Below are positions 8,547-17,449 of a stretch of 64,000 nt of DNA, piece after piece. Origin of the DNA: Bacteroidales bacterium 52_46. GTDB lineage: Bacteria; Bacteroidota; Bacteroidia; Bacteroidales; Muribaculaceae. The position numbers were made by a program, and so were the translations under genes. The stretch's first letter is position 1; each line of letters begins with the position of its first letter. The notes below the pieces were generated by a model that saw only the letters and a program-made list of their open reading frames with translations, did no database searches and was not told where the DNA came from. The DNA is taken from contig MNQK01000003.1 in assembly GCA_001915385.1 (NCBI GenBank), positions 1-64,000 on the forward strand. Reading direction: 5' to 3'.

Positions 8547-9680
8547 TTATTTACTGTCAAGTGCTTTCCGATAGCTGTCACGGAGGCCGTCGGCAAAATT
8601 CTGCTGCGAGAAACGCGTGATATGCTTGCGGCCGGCGTCCACGAGATTACGGCGGTAACCGCTGTCGTCAATAATATGCCTCGCGGCGGCTATATATGCG
8701 TCGACATCATCAGGACTTACCACGGGAGCCTCACTGCCGGCCGCCTCTTCAAGGCACGAACCGGAGGCGATGATGACCGGTGTACCCACGCTCAACGATT
8801 CTATTACCGGTATACCGAAACCTTCATAGCGCGACGGATAGGAGGAGAACAGCGCGCTGGCATATAGCGCCGGAAAATCGGCAAAATCGGCGTTCTCGAT
8901 AAATATGACCCTGTCGCGCAAACCATAACGGTCGATATAGCTGTCAATTTCCCCGGCGTATGCGGTGCGTCGGCCTACGATAACGGCGATTATGTCGTCA
9001 GGAAGCCCACGCAGGGCTTTGACCGTCAGCAGCTGGTTCTTACGCTCCTCGACTGTGCCGACGCCTACGATGTACGGCCGGGTAATACCGTATTTATGCA
9101 TCACACCGTCAGCACGGAGAGGGTCGACTGGTCTTGCGAACTGGGGGTCGCATCCCTGATAGACAATGTCTATTTTCGCAGGGTCGATATTATAAAATTC
9201 GACAATGTCACGACGGGTGCATTCGGAAATTGCAATGACGCGCGTGGCATGTTGCGCGGCCTTACGGAATTTATAATCGTATATCTTACGGTCAATCAAT
9301 CGGTAGCATCGGGGGAAATGACGGAAAATAACGTCGTGAATGGTCACGACCGAAGGGATGCCCGAGGAGATGATATTGAGCGGGAGCTCGTTGCTGAGTC
9401 CGTGATAGAGGTCGATTTCGTCGCGCAGCAACTGCCCTGTGATGCCGCGCGAACGCCACAGTGAGGGAAAACGTCGTCCGGAAGGCGTATCGGGCAGACA
9501 CAATGTGACATTCTCACGCTCGAGCAACGGCATCAATCGCGGATTGTTGCGGAGCCGTGGAGCATAAAGCAGCAAAGAGTCATCGCCTGAAGATGCTATG
9601 GTGTCGATGACGAGGCGGCTGTAATTGCCAAGCCCGGTGTTGTTGTTGACCGCACGCTTGGCGTCGTATCCTATCTTCAT
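8547..9680 (-). CDS. Glycosyltransferase family 4-like
   Basis: This is a GT-B fold retaining glycosyltransferase that transfers a sugar from a nucleotide donor to an unknown acceptor in the cytoplasm. The C-terminal donor-binding domain has RPYIVGVGTVEERKNQ and the E-x7-E signature in YEGFGIPVIESLSVGTPVI. The start at ATG 9680 (MKIGYDAKRAV) matches the family; an upstream frame to 9716 runs past the likely transcription start. The promoter TTTG-N20-TATCTTTG (9717-9686, minus strand) ends only six bases before this ATG, so the mRNA may be leaderless. The epimerase gene follows. Confidence 0.85.
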   Translation of the reverse strand: MKIGYDAKRAVNNNTGLGNYSRLVIDTIASSGDDSLLLYAPRLRNNPRLMPLLERENVTLCLPDTPSGRRFPSLWRSRGITGQLLRDEIDLYHGLSNELPLNIISSGIPSVVTIHDVIFRHFPRCYRLIDRKIYDYKFRKAAQHATRVIAISECTRRDIVEFYNIDPAKIDIVYQGCDPQFARPVDPLRADGVMHKYGITRPYIVGVGTVEERKNQLLTVKALRGLPDDIIAVIVGRRTAYAGEIDSYIDRYGLRDRVIFIENADFADFPALYASALFSSYPSRYEGFGIPVIESLSVGTPVIIASGSCLEEAAGSEAPVVSPDDVDAYIAAARHIIDDSGYRRNLVDAGRKHITRFSQQNFADGLRDSYRKALDSK

Positions 9681-9685
9681 ATCAG

Positions 9686-9717
9686 CAAAGATAACGAAAA
9701 TGCCGTCGTCAAACAAA
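9686..9717 (-). promoter_or_regulatory. Promoter of the glycosyltransferase-epimerase operon
   Basis: On the minus strand TTTG (9717-9714) and TATCTTTG (9693-9686) are separated by 20 bases, a close match to the Bacteroidales consensus. Transcription should start at about 9680, at the ATG of the glycosyltransferase. Confidence 0.65.
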
Positions 9718-9734
9718 ATTTATGGGCCATTAGA

Positions 9735-9766
9735 TTTGTAAGATATTACAATATTGTCTATTTTTG
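9735..9766 (+). promoter_or_regulatory. Promoter of pyrH
   Basis: TTTG at 9735-9738 and TATTTTTG at 9759-9766 are spaced by 20 bases, matching the Bacteroidales -33/-7 consensus. This leaves a 5' untranslated region of about 100 bases before pyrH at 9872. It is back to back with the glycosyltransferase promoter. Confidence 0.65.
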
Positions 9767-9871
9767 TGAACAGGAAGCGCCCGGCAACAGGTATCGGAAT
9801 CCATCGGCCAGGTCATAACGACGCTCCGGGAGCGAATCGCTCCGATAATCCGGAAAAAACAATAACCATAT

Positions 9872-10582
9872 ATGAGAAAGAAATACAACCGAATACTGCT
9901 CAAGCTGAGCGGTGAATCGCTTGCCGGAGGCACAGGCTCGGGCATCGACACCAACCGACTGAACCAATACGCAGCCCAGATAGCGGCTGTAGTGTCGGGG
10001 GGAGTACAGGTAGCCATCGTGATAGGCGGCGGCAATATATTCCGCGGCCTGCAGGGCGCGTCAAAAGGATTTGACCGCGTGAAAGGGGACCAGATGGGCA
10101 TGCTTGCCACGGTAATCAACTCACTTGCCCTGTCATCGGCGCTTCAGGCCATCGGACAACCCGCCAAAGTATTCACTGCCATCAACATGTTCCCGATCGG
10201 GGAGCATTACAGCAAATGGCGCGCCATCGAGGCAATGAACGCCGGCGAAGTGGCAATCATAGCGGGAGGCACAGGCAATCCGTTCTTCACGACCGACACC
10301 GGTTCGGCCCTGCGTGGCATCGAGGTGGAGGCTGACGTGATGCTCAAAGGCACGCGCGTGGACGGCATCTACACCGCCGACCCCGAAAAAGACCCGACAG
10401 CAACCCGTTTCTCCGAAATCACATACGACGAAGTATACACCCGCGGGCTGAAAGTGATGGACCTCACGGCAACAGCACTTTGCAAGGAGAACCATCTCCC
10501 CATCATCGTCTTTGACATGGACACTCCGGGCAATCTCAAGAAAGTGCTTGACGGAGAACCGGTAGGAACGCTTGTATACTAA
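9872..10582 (+). CDS. pyrH: Uridylate kinase
   Basis: PyrH phosphorylates UMP to UDP with ATP and is essential for pyrimidine nucleotide and cell-envelope precursor supply. It belongs to the amino-acid kinase family, not the NMP kinase fold. Visible motifs are KLSGESLAG at the N terminus, VIGGGNIFRG, GDQMGMLATVINSLAL, and GTGNPFFTTDTGSALRG. The 236-residue length is typical. frr follows after 60 bases, the classic pyrH-frr pair. Confidence 0.96.
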   Translation: MRKKYNRILLKLSGESLAGGTGSGIDTNRLNQYAAQIAAVVSGGVQVAIVIGGGNIFRGLQGASKGFDRVKGDQMGMLATVINSLALSSALQAIGQPAKVFTAINMFPIGEHYSKWRAIEAMNAGEVAIIAGGTGNPFFTTDTGSALRGIEVEADVMLKGTRVDGIYTADPEKDPTATRFSEITYDEVYTRGLKVMDLTATALCKENHLPIIVFDMDTPGNLKKVLDGEPVGTLVY

Positions 10583-10642
10583 AGCATCCTGCCCTGACAA
10601 AGCAATAAATCCGATTTTTAACATTCAGAATACAACCTCATT

Positions 10643-11203
10643 ATGACAAACCCCAGCACATACCTCGACCCGGCAGAAGAGAAGATGGAAATGTCGGTAG
10701 CATATCTCGATGAAGCGCTCGCACATATCCGTGCCGGAAAAGCCAATCCGAAGATTCTCGACGGCATACGCGTAGACTATTACGGAAGCGCCGCACCTAT
10801 CTCAAACGTAGCAAACGTGGCAGTGCCCGACGCACGCACCATCACCATCACCCCCTGGGAGAAATCGATGTTCAAAGAGATTGAAAAGGCCATTATCAAC
10901 TCCGAACTCGGCATTACGCCCGAAAACAACGGCGAAGTAATACGCATATCAATACCGCCGCTGACCGAGGAACGACGCAAACAGCTTGTAAAACAGTCGA
11001 AAGCCGAGGCCGAGCAGGCAAAAGTGTCGGTGCGCAACGCACGCCGCGATGCCATCGAAGGGCTGAAGAAAGCGATAAAGCAAGGTATGCCCGAGGATGT
11101 AGAGAAGGACGCCGAGGGTAAGGCTCAGAAGCTCCACGACAAATACCTGAAGAAAATCGACGAGCTTTTCGCCGCCAAAGAGAAAGAGATACTCACTGTG
11201 TAA
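10643..11203 (+). CDS. frr: Ribosome recycling factor
   Basis: RRF splits the post-termination ribosome with EF-G. The 186-residue protein has the three-helix bundle pattern, with AHIRAGKANPKILDGI in the first helix, VPDARTITITPWEKSM in domain II, and TEERRKQLVKQSKAEAEQAKVSVRNARRD-like sequence leading to the last helix. Length and start are standard. It is downstream of pyrH and closes that operon. Confidence 0.96.
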   Translation: MTNPSTYLDPAEEKMEMSVAYLDEALAHIRAGKANPKILDGIRVDYYGSAAPISNVANVAVPDARTITITPWEKSMFKEIEKAIINSELGITPENNGEVIRISIPPLTEERRKQLVKQSKAEAEQAKVSVRNARRDAIEGLKKAIKQGMPEDVEKDAEGKAQKLHDKYLKKIDELFAAKEKEILTV

Positions 11204-11253
11204 AAAAAGCGGGGATTACCGCATAAAACAGTGCGTTAAAATAATTTACGTGA

Positions 11254-11349
11254 CCGCGGTTAAAAACCGCGGTTACTATTTTGCCGGCATTGATAGCCAA
11301 TATTCGGCGTTGATAGCCAATATATAGTAGCCGCGGTTTTTAACCGCGG
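11254..11349. repeat. CCGCGG-bounded palindromic element, copy 2
   Basis: It starts with CCGCGGTTAAAAACCGCGG and ends with TAGTAGCCGCGGTTTTTAACCGCGG, as in the copy at 6170-6272. Its middle holds a direct repeat of GTTGATAGCCAATAT-like units (11289-11304 and 11310-11324). It lies 50 bases after frr and could help end that transcript. Confidence 0.7.
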
Positions 11350-11433
11350 GAAATCGGATTACGCCGATGACACCGATTAGTCAAAGGCGTCACGGTTTGG
11401 TCACACAATTTTTCATTTATTTTCTGTTTAACC

Positions 11434-12210
11434 ATGCAGACAGTACTGTTCACATCGACAATATTCGGCCCCATACACAGCCGACGGCTCGGCACTTCAT
11501 TAGGAGTAAACCTGATGCCGGCCGACGGCAAGGTATGTTCATTCGACTGCCTTTACTGCGAGGCCGGATTCAACGCCCAGGGCCCCGGAAAAAAAGGCAT
11601 ACCTCCACGCGAAGAGGTGGCACGCCTGCTCGAAGACAAGCTAAGGGAGATGCATGCCGGCAATATGCCGCTTGACGTCATCACGTTTTCAGGAAACGGC
11701 GAGCCGACACTCCACCCCGATTTCAACGGCGTGGTCGACGATGTGATAAGACTGCGCGACAAATATTATCCGGAAGCGAAAGTGAGCGTACTGTCAAACG
11801 CCACACGGCTGCATACGCCCGAAGTAGTGGAGGGACTGCGCAAGGTCGACAACAACATACTCAAACTTGACTCCGCAATCGACGATACCGTACGCATAAT
11901 CGACCGCCCCGTCGGCAAAAGCTACACCGTAGCGGATGTGATTGCGGGGATGAAACAGTTTGACGGACAATGCATAGTGCAGACGATGATGCTCCGCGGA
12001 GAGCATGACGGAGTCAGGATTGACAATACGACCGACAGCGAAATCGAAGCGCTTATCGATGCGTATAAAGAAATCGCGCCAAAAGAGGTAATGCTCTACT
12101 CGATAGACCGCAAGACCCCGGCCGAACATCTTGTGAAAGTGGGACGGGAGGAACTCGAAATGATTGCCGGCCGCTTCCGCGAGGCAGGGATATGCGTGCA
12201 GGTCAGTTGA
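11434..12210 (+). CDS. Radical SAM protein
   Basis: This is a radical SAM enzyme that binds a 4Fe-4S cluster through CSFDCLYC (CxxxCxxC, about residues 31-38) and cleaves S-adenosylmethionine. FSGNGEPTLHPDF is a GEP-like SAM-contacting motif. The N-terminal IFGPIHSRRLGTSLGVNL and overall length of 258 residues are those of a small stand-alone radical SAM family common in Bacteroidetes; the reaction is not known from sequence. No substrate-specific neighbour is present. The ATG at 11434 is the first in frame. Confidence 0.85.
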   Translation: MQTVLFTSTIFGPIHSRRLGTSLGVNLMPADGKVCSFDCLYCEAGFNAQGPGKKGIPPREEVARLLEDKLREMHAGNMPLDVITFSGNGEPTLHPDFNGVVDDVIRLRDKYYPEAKVSVLSNATRLHTPEVVEGLRKVDNNILKLDSAIDDTVRIIDRPVGKSYTVADVIAGMKQFDGQCIVQTMMLRGEHDGVRIDNTTDSEIEALIDAYKEIAPKEVMLYSIDRKTPAEHLVKVGREELEMIAGRFREAGICVQVS

Positions 12211-12306
12211 AAAGCCGAGTTATGGAGATAGCCAAAACGATGTTGCAGAACTAAACCACGCCGGTTTGCAGAACTAATAATATATTGAAAATTCGATACG
12301 TCATCT

Positions 12307-12414
12307 TGTAGGGCTGCTCCCCAGAGCAGCCGATAGCAAAGACTGACTATCAGCTGTCAGGCGCCTGCTCCGGGGAGCAGCCCTACATCATGCAGTCGCC
12401 AGCATCAGTCTTGC
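12307..12414. repeat. Inverted repeat and dispersed 43-mer
   Basis: TGTAGGGCTGCTCCCC (from 12307) is complementary to GGGGAGCAGCCCTACA (to 12387), enclosing about 49 bases. The right arm continues into a 43-base segment (12372-12414) that matches 29332-29374 with six differences. It lies between the radical SAM gene and the LD-carboxypeptidase gene. Confidence 0.7.
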
Positions 12415-12459
12415 GACATCCTCAGTATAACGAATTTAATTTAATAACGAAACAGTCCG

Positions 12460-13356
12460 ATGCCCATATTTCCCGCCCCTTTGTGCAAAGGCGATACGAT
12501 TGCAATAGTGTCGCCCGCAAGTATTATCGACCCGACGCTTGTTGAGCGTGCGAGCGCTACGCTTAAACTGCTGGGATATAATGTCAGGGTAATGCCCCAT
12601 GCTTTGGGGGCGAACGGGTCATACTCCGGAAGTATAGAAGAAAGGCTTGAGGACATGACTGCGGCATTGCTCGACAATGAGGTGCGCGCGATATTGTGCA
12701 GCCGCGGAGGATACGGGTGCGTGCATCTGCTCGACCGACTCGCCGAGCTCGACCTCAACGCCGACCCGAAGTGGATTATCGGCTTCAGCGACGTGTCGGC
12801 ACTGCATGCGCTTATGGCAAGCCGGGGAATTGTCAGCATACACGGCTCAATGGCAAAGGCACTTGCCCTCTATCCGCATAATTCGCCTTTCAACGTCATG
12901 CTGTTGGACATGCTCGCGGGAAAACGCCCGGCACTGGAATTTCCCGCCCACAAATACAACCGAAACGGCACTGCGACAGGAACACTGTCGGGAGGCAACC
13001 TCGCCGTTTTACAGGCATTGATCGATACACCGTACGACATATTCAGCGACAGAATACTTTTTATAGAGGATGTTGCCGAGCCTATATATAAAGTTGAGCG
13101 CATACTTTACCAACTTAGTCTCTCAGGACGCCTCAGCCGCCTTAAGGGATTGATAATAGGACGTTTTACGCTTTATCAGGCAGATAAGAACTTCAATGAC
13201 ATATATGACATGATGGCACCATTGCTTGAAGGGCTGCATATACCGGTGGCCTTTGACGCTCCCATAGGACATATCAGCGAAAATATGCCTGTGCTTCACG
13301 GTGCAACGGCAACTCTGGAGACATCGGGGGACTGTTCGCGGATAAGTTATCTCTAA
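12460..13356 (+). CDS. ldcA: LD-carboxypeptidase, peptidase family S66
   Basis: LdcA removes the terminal D-Ala from tetrapeptides during murein recycling in the cytoplasm. The catalytic Ser is in CSRGGYGCVHLL (about residue 77), GFSDVSALHALM and GIVSIHGSMAK follow, and the late EDVAEPIYKVERIL and IGHISENMPVLHG supply the Glu and His of the triad. At 298 residues it is full length. No signal peptide is seen, in line with a cytoplasmic enzyme. No operon partner; a repeat element follows directly. Confidence 0.9.
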   Translation: MPIFPAPLCKGDTIAIVSPASIIDPTLVERASATLKLLGYNVRVMPHALGANGSYSGSIEERLEDMTAALLDNEVRAILCSRGGYGCVHLLDRLAELDLNADPKWIIGFSDVSALHALMASRGIVSIHGSMAKALALYPHNSPFNVMLLDMLAGKRPALEFPAHKYNRNGTATGTLSGGNLAVLQALIDTPYDIFSDRILFIEDVAEPIYKVERILYQLSLSGRLSRLKGLIIGRFTLYQADKNFNDIYDMMAPLLEGLHIPVAFDAPIGHISENMPVLHGATATLETSGDCSRISYL

Positions 13357-13360
13357 TGGA

Positions 13361-13503
13361 GAGGGTGTTGCAAAACTGCTAAATTTCGGCCAACAAAGTA
13401 GTGACGCACGGTCTGTGTGTCCGATAATGCACTGATAATCAACGCTTGCTTCCGGACGCACAGACCGTGCGTCCCTACAATTGGAAGTTGTGCAACATCC
13501 TCC
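13361..13503. repeat. MITE-like element with GAGGNTGTTGCA ends
   Basis: Imperfect terminal inverted repeats (GAGGGTGTTGCAAAACT at 13361-13377 and the complement of GAGGATGTTGCACAACT at 13487-13503) bound an inner hairpin with 26-base arms at 13398-13423 and 13453-13478 (two mismatches). A related element lies at about 35808-35950, and its end sequence recurs at 7380-7414. No transposase is present. The element starts five bases after the ldcA stop. Confidence 0.7.
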
Positions 13504-13943
13504 AGTTGCTTTAAGAGCTTGTGTAAAATATAATCTTTCCTGTTAATTTTTTTTTGACAAAAACAGTGATAGTTGTTGGTCAATTGGTCGAAATTTTGTA
13601 ATTTTGTCGCGAAACTGTTTTGCGGGAAGTCTGTACTTGCATTTAAATTTCGCCATATTTCTCTAAAAGACAAGACTTTGAGCACACGTTTGGTGAGATA
13701 TTGGTGTAATTATTAGCTTAACCGAAAGCACTGTTGTTTAATCATCAGGCAATGGAGAGGCTTCCGCCCGCGCAATACAGAATAGACACATAGAATTAAA
13801 AATATTTTCAAGACAAGGGATAAAGAGAAATTATTTTTATTTATCGTTTTATGACAATTATCACAAAATTATTATTCGGGTTAATATATTGAGAAGTTGT
13901 CATAGTTAAATTTTATCTGTTCGTAATAATTAAACCAATTGGT
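13504..13943 (+). other. Exopolysaccharide operon promoter and long leader
   Basis: TTG (13576-13578) and TAATTTTG (13599-13606), spaced 20, form a good promoter 338 bases before the wza-like start. The resulting leader of about 330 bases holds no clear gene and is AT-rich towards its end. Bacteroidales polysaccharide operons are often controlled in the leader by antitermination, but no specific element could be named here. Confidence 0.55.
13576..13606 (+). promoter_or_regulatory. Promoter of the exopolysaccharide export operon
   Basis: TTG-N20-TAATTTTG fits the Bacteroidales consensus. It is the best match in the 587 bases between ldcA and the wza-like gene. Confidence 0.6.
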
Positions 13944-14762
13944 ATGTCATATTTAAAAAGTTTGTTAATAGCGGCCGGTATCATTGCAAGCGTCACCTCC
14001 TGCCGTACTCCGAAAGATATAACTTATTTTCAGGGGCAGGAAAACGGACAATCAGTAGATGTGGTAGTCCCTAACTACATTACAGCACAACCTGATGACC
14101 GTCTGACAATAGCCGTACACGCCCGCGACGGGCAACTTGCCGAAATATTCAACCTGCCGATACAGGCCCGCCAGCAGGGAACAGTCGCGACCGGCAAAGG
14201 GTCGACTTCATCCCGTTCGGGCAGCAATCAGATTTCAGCATACACGGTGAACAGCTACGGGGACATTGAATTCCCCGAACTCGGCACGATACATATCGGC
14301 GGCCTCACCCGGCAGGAAATAGCCCAGAAAATCAAAGACGAGCTTGTAAACCGAAAACTTTTAAAAGATCCGACAATAACCGTAGAGTTTATCGACCATT
14401 CGTTTACAGCGCTCGGAGCACTCGGTAATACGGGACGTATACTTTTTGACCGCGACAAGCTCAATCTTGTAGAAGCTATCGCTCTTGCCGGAGACCTTGA
14501 AATCAACGGCCAGCGTCAGAATGTCAAGGTCTACCGCATGGTCGACGGAAAGCAAAAGGCCTACACCGTGGACCTCACCGACCCCAACAGCGTATACTCA
14601 TCACCTGTATACTACATCCAGCAGAATGATGTGATATATGTAGAGCCCAACAATTTGCAGAAACGCAACACGACGCCGCTTGGCAATTCCACATTCACGC
14701 CTGCATTCTGGATTTCGTTGGCCTCATTCGCCATGACTGTGGCTCTATTATTTGTAAAATAA
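13944..14762 (+). CDS. Wza-like polysaccharide export lipoprotein
   Basis: This is an outer-membrane export protein for capsular or exopolysaccharide. The lipobox VTSC (Cys at about residue 20) follows a signal sequence. The poly-export domain (YITAQPDDRLTIAVHARDG...) and an SLBB-like domain (FTALGALGNTGRILFDRDKLNLVEAIALAGD) follow. A C-terminal hydrophobic segment (FWISLASFAMTVALLFVK) is typical of Bacteroidetes members. The wzc-like kinase gene follows after 85 bases, so the pair should work together in export and chain-length control. Confidence 0.88.
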   Translation: MSYLKSLLIAAGIIASVTSCRTPKDITYFQGQENGQSVDVVVPNYITAQPDDRLTIAVHARDGQLAEIFNLPIQARQQGTVATGKGSTSSRSGSNQISAYTVNSYGDIEFPELGTIHIGGLTRQEIAQKIKDELVNRKLLKDPTITVEFIDHSFTALGALGNTGRILFDRDKLNLVEAIALAGDLEINGQRQNVKVYRMVDGKQKAYTVDLTDPNSVYSSPVYYIQQNDVIYVEPNNLQKRNTTPLGNSTFTPAFWISLASFAMTVALLFVK

Positions 14763-14847
14763 AACAGTAAGCGATACCGGGACTTAACATAATAAGTTCC
14801 GGTACAATCATATAATAACCATCAATTATTCACGCTATAAGTGTGCT

Positions 14848-17304
14848 ATGGAAAATAGTGAAGAACAGTTGCCTAAGGAGGGACAGTCAATAAGCATAAA
14901 AGAAGTTTTATGGCTTTGCGTATCCAAATGGTATTGGTTTGTAATCGCGCTTGCGATTACTTGCGGATATGCATATTATTATCTGGCCAAAACCCCGAAA
15001 GTATATTCCGCTACGGCAGCCATACTCGTAAAAGACGGCGCAGGAGCTTCTCCCGACGTATCGCAGGCATTCGACGACATGCCCTTGCTCAGGACCAACG
15101 TCAACCTCAACAACGAGATGGTGGCGCTGAAATCGCCCATCATCATGGCCGAAGTGGCAAGAAAACTTGGCCTTGACGTCAATTATATCGTAAAAGATAA
15201 ATTGAGCACACGGATTCTTTACGGCACGACACTTCCGGCATCAATAAAATTTCTTGACCTCGGTGACAACGGAAGAGCACAGGTCAAAATGAAATATAGC
15301 AGTGACGGGACATTGGTACTCGGACCGTTTGCTGCCGCAGGCGAAGACATTGAAGAAGCCGATGACAGCGCCAATATTGAAATCAAGCTTGCAGATATTG
15401 CCTCCGACACCATTGATACGCCACTCGGCAAACTTATCGTTCTTCCTAACGAAAAATTCAACGCCGCAACCGTTCCGTCGGATGTCGACATATTGGTCGA
15501 CCGAATCGGATATGCCGCAGGAGCCAGCCGTTTGGGCGGACTTAAGACTGAGGTCCGCGACAATTATTCGTCAGTAATCCACATTTCGCTCGATGATACA
15601 AATACAGAGCGTGCAGTCGACGAGCTGCAGGCCGTGATAGATTGCTATAACGAGAACTGGATCAAGGACAGGAACCAGATATCTGTAGCAACGTCTAACT
15701 TCATTGACGAACGTCTCGGCGTCATAGAATCCGAACTTGGAAATGTCGATTCACAGATTTCCGATTATCAGGCGGAGCACCAGTTGCCAAGCTCGGGAGC
15801 AGCCTCCGAGGCATATTTCCAGCGTACGCTGACCGCACACGACGAATTAGGAGATTTATCGGTAAGAATCAGCCTTGCCCGCACCATACGCGACCATTTG
15901 AGCAATGCAGCGAAAAATTTCCAGCCCCTCCCCTCTTCCTCAGCCCTCGGCAACGGGAATGTAGAGAGTCAGATTTTAGCATACAACGAAGAACTGGTAC
16001 AACGAAACCTGATGGTACAGAATTCATCGGAAGACAACCCGTTGGTTCAGGACCGGGACTATCAGTTAAGCCTCGCCCGTCAGAATATCCTGTCGGCAGT
16101 CGACGGCTATATCGCTTCGCTCAATGCCGAAATCAATGCTACCCGTTCAAAACTTTCTTCAGCATCGTCACGGCTGCAAAGCAACCCGACACAGGCAAAG
16201 CATCTTCTCGACAAGGAGCGCCAGCAGAAAGTGAAAGAATCGCTCTATCTCTATCTGCTCCAGAAACGCGAGGAGAATGAGCTCTCGCAAGCATTTACCG
16301 CCTACAATACCAAAATCATGATGACACCTACAGTGTCAGGACTTGTAGGGCCCTACTCAAAGAAAATCATGACAATGGCCATAGCAATCGGTCTGCTGGT
16401 GCCGGGCGGTCTTATTTTCCTGCTTGAAATGCTCAATTCAAAAGTACGCGGACGCCGCGACATCGAAAAACTTACAATACCGTTTGTGGGCGAAATACCT
16501 CAGAACGGCAAACCGCATTCTCGCACCGGTAAACTTCTGGGCAAGAAAAAAACCACCGACCGCACGGCCGACATAGTCGTAAAGAAAGGTTGCAACAATG
16601 TTATCAACGAGGCTTTCAGAGTAATACGCACCAATCTGGAATTCATGACACCGGGCGTCAATGAGGACACCAAGGTGATAATGGTGACGAGTGCGAATCC
16701 CGGCTCCGGAAAGACATTTATCTCTCTCAATCTTGCCACAGTATTGTCACTTAAAGGGAAACGCATAGCATTGGTCGACCTTGACCTGCGCAAAGGCTCC
16801 CTATCAGCAGCGGTAGGCGCAAAGAACCACGGCATGTCGAATTATCTTGCAGGCAATATGTCGCTTGACGACATCGTAATCAAACAGGTAAACGGCTATG
16901 AAAATGTAGATGTTTATCCTGCCGGACCCATTCCACCGAACCCGGCGGAACTTCTGTACTCCGACAAGCTGAAATCGATGATAGAAATGCTCCGTAAAGA
17001 GTATGACTATGTTATAATCGACTGCCCGCCAGCCGAAGTCGTAGCTGACGCCAAGATTATAAACAAGATGGTCGATGTCACACTCTTTGTGATACGCGCC
17101 GGACTCCTTGAGCGCAGTATGCTTGGAGAAGTACAACGCTTCTATAACGAGAACAGGTACAAGAATATGGCCATCATACTCAACGGTACCCTCGACCCCA
17201 CCGCCTCACGCATGAACCGCGCCAACCGCTTCGGTTACGGTTACGGATACTATGGCTATGGCTACGGTTATGGCTATGGTCAGGAACACAAGAAAGACAA
17301 TTAA
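14848..17304 (+). CDS. Wzc-like polysaccharide co-polymerase and tyrosine kinase
   Basis: This is an inner-membrane protein that couples polysaccharide polymerisation to export and autophosphorylates on tyrosine. An N-terminal TM (WYWFVIALAITCGYAYYYL) begins a Wzz domain; a long periplasmic coiled-coil region follows, then a second TM near residue 510. The cytoplasmic BY-kinase domain has Walker A ANPGSGKTF (about 616), Walker A' ALVDLDLRKG (about 640) and Walker B YVIIDCPPA (about 722). The tail is a tyrosine cluster, GYGYYGYGYGYGYGYG, the phosphorylation site. At 818 residues it is full length. Confidence 0.92.
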   Translation: MENSEEQLPKEGQSISIKEVLWLCVSKWYWFVIALAITCGYAYYYLAKTPKVYSATAAILVKDGAGASPDVSQAFDDMPLLRTNVNLNNEMVALKSPIIMAEVARKLGLDVNYIVKDKLSTRILYGTTLPASIKFLDLGDNGRAQVKMKYSSDGTLVLGPFAAAGEDIEEADDSANIEIKLADIASDTIDTPLGKLIVLPNEKFNAATVPSDVDILVDRIGYAAGASRLGGLKTEVRDNYSSVIHISLDDTNTERAVDELQAVIDCYNENWIKDRNQISVATSNFIDERLGVIESELGNVDSQISDYQAEHQLPSSGAASEAYFQRTLTAHDELGDLSVRISLARTIRDHLSNAAKNFQPLPSSSALGNGNVESQILAYNEELVQRNLMVQNSSEDNPLVQDRDYQLSLARQNILSAVDGYIASLNAEINATRSKLSSASSRLQSNPTQAKHLLDKERQQKVKESLYLYLLQKREENELSQAFTAYNTKIMMTPTVSGLVGPYSKKIMTMAIAIGLLVPGGLIFLLEMLNSKVRGRRDIEKLTIPFVGEIPQNGKPHSRTGKLLGKKKTTDRTADIVVKKGCNNVINEAFRVIRTNLEFMTPGVNEDTKVIMVTSANPGSGKTFISLNLATVLSLKGKRIALVDLDLRKGSLSAAVGAKNHGMSNYLAGNMSLDDIVIKQVNGYENVDVYPAGPIPPNPAELLYSDKLKSMIEMLRKEYDYVIIDCPPAEVVADAKIINKMVDVTLFVIRAGLLERSMLGEVQRFYNENRYKNMAIILNGTLDPTASRMNRANRFGYGYGYYGYGYGYGYGQEHKKDN

Positions 17305-17449
17305 TTTATCCCTTTCACAATAACTTCTACCTTTCTTATTAATAAGTATACCTCTCTCCCAATCTCCCGTACCGGCTTAATCATCACGCCGGCCACTTCA
17401 CGGCCGGCATGATGGCAAAAGCAGATGGAGATAAAAACAAACTAAGACC

